DNA of 64,000 nt from the NCBI RefSeq assembly GCF_011393025.1, contig NZ_JAAOEO010000003.1:361466-425465 (forward strand), written 5' to 3'. A model generated the notes under the pieces. That model ran no database searches. It was not told the DNA's origin and was given only the letters and a program-made list of their open reading frames with translations. A program made the translations under genes and the position numbers. The stretch comes from Neobacillus terrae (GTDB lineage: Bacteria > Bacillota > Bacilli > Bacillales > Cytobacillaceae). Of this stretch, positions 63,868 to 64,000 are shown in pieces (position 1 is the stretch's first letter; each line of letters opens with the position of its first letter).

Positions 63868-63930
63868 TTTTCGCAAGGAATGCACGAGTTTTCGTAAAGA
63901 ATGCACGATTCTCCCCAAAGAATGATTGAG
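63868..63930. repeat. 21-bp tandem repeat, three imperfect units
   Basis: Units TTTTCGCAAGGAATGCACGA(G), TTTTCGTAAAGAATGCACGA(T) and TCTCCCCAAAGAATGATTGA(G) follow without spacer. The first two differ at three of 21 positions. It lies between the tRNA leader and sequence running off the window. 'AAAGAATGCACGA' repeats of this kind are common in intergenic DNA of Bacillaceae. Confidence 0.7.
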
Positions 63931-64000
63931 TCCATATAATTGTGTAAAAAGAAAGAGTCATTTTATTCACTCTTGGCAACACTGTTTTCAACGACGATAA

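Noticed and set aside
63963..64000. 3' end of a further minus-strand gene ('ENSVAKSE' then stop)
   Set aside because: Only 11 codons are visible before the window ends; too short to support.

Overview
The window reads as chromosome from a spore-forming Bacillaceae bacterium (Bacillus/Neobacillus/Mesobacillus type). It is AT-rich, with strong AGGAGG ribosome sites, TTG and GTG starts, a gerA-type germination operon, and the complete walRKHIJ-htrC-rlmH block that lies close to oriC in Bacillus. No species can be named from the sequence alone.

Left part (1-26.9 kb). This is strain-variable metabolism. It starts with an ergothioneine/quaternary-amine ABC transporter (egtU/egtV-like). Next comes a redox cluster (3.3-11.3 kb) of aldo/keto reductases, short-chain dehydrogenases, a glyoxalase-fold protein and two YwrO-like quinone reductases around a MarR regulator. 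One palindrome, TTGYWTGTACAWRCAA, precedes six of these transcription units and a degenerate copy precedes a seventh, so the cluster looks like a single regulon. After it come an RlmI-like methyltransferase, an EndoU-fold ribonuclease homologue, a YeeE/YedE sulfur transporter, a TehA-like transporter, two orphan ABC permeases, and the divergent yerO/swrC pair with overlapping sigma-A promoters around a single TetR operator.

Middle part (26.9-51.8 kb). This appears to be a composite genomic island next to rlmH. The last codons of rlmH (G-E-P-Y-H-K-stop) recur in the same orientation near 26.89, 28.04, 30.58 and 39.23 kb and divide the region into four units. This is the layout left by SCC-type elements, which integrate at the 3' end of rlmH/orfX. 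Unit IV is an ldh pseudogene. Unit III is a LysR/BenE pair bounded by an 11-bp inverted repeat. Unit II holds an ArsR regulator, five flavin/NAD oxidoreductases and remnants of a DUF262 gene, a group II intron and a large serine recombinase that ends at an att copy. Unit I holds a succinyl/acetyl-CoA transferase with a LytTR regulator, a quinone-oxidoreductase-like gene, a gerA-type operon, a DUF3231 gene and IS3/IS30 debris. No intact recombinase is present.

Right part (51.8-64 kb). This is conserved core: rlmH with a DnaA-box cluster upstream, htrC, a GNAT gene, walJ, walI, walH, walK, walR, an M23/LysM/G5 cell-wall endopeptidase, and four tRNA genes (Phe, Asp, Glu, Lys) on the minus strand. 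Structured intergenic repeats occur at 22.0, 52.7 and 60.9 kb. Several otherwise recognisable genes carry single-base deletions; whether these are real decay or assembly error cannot be decided here.
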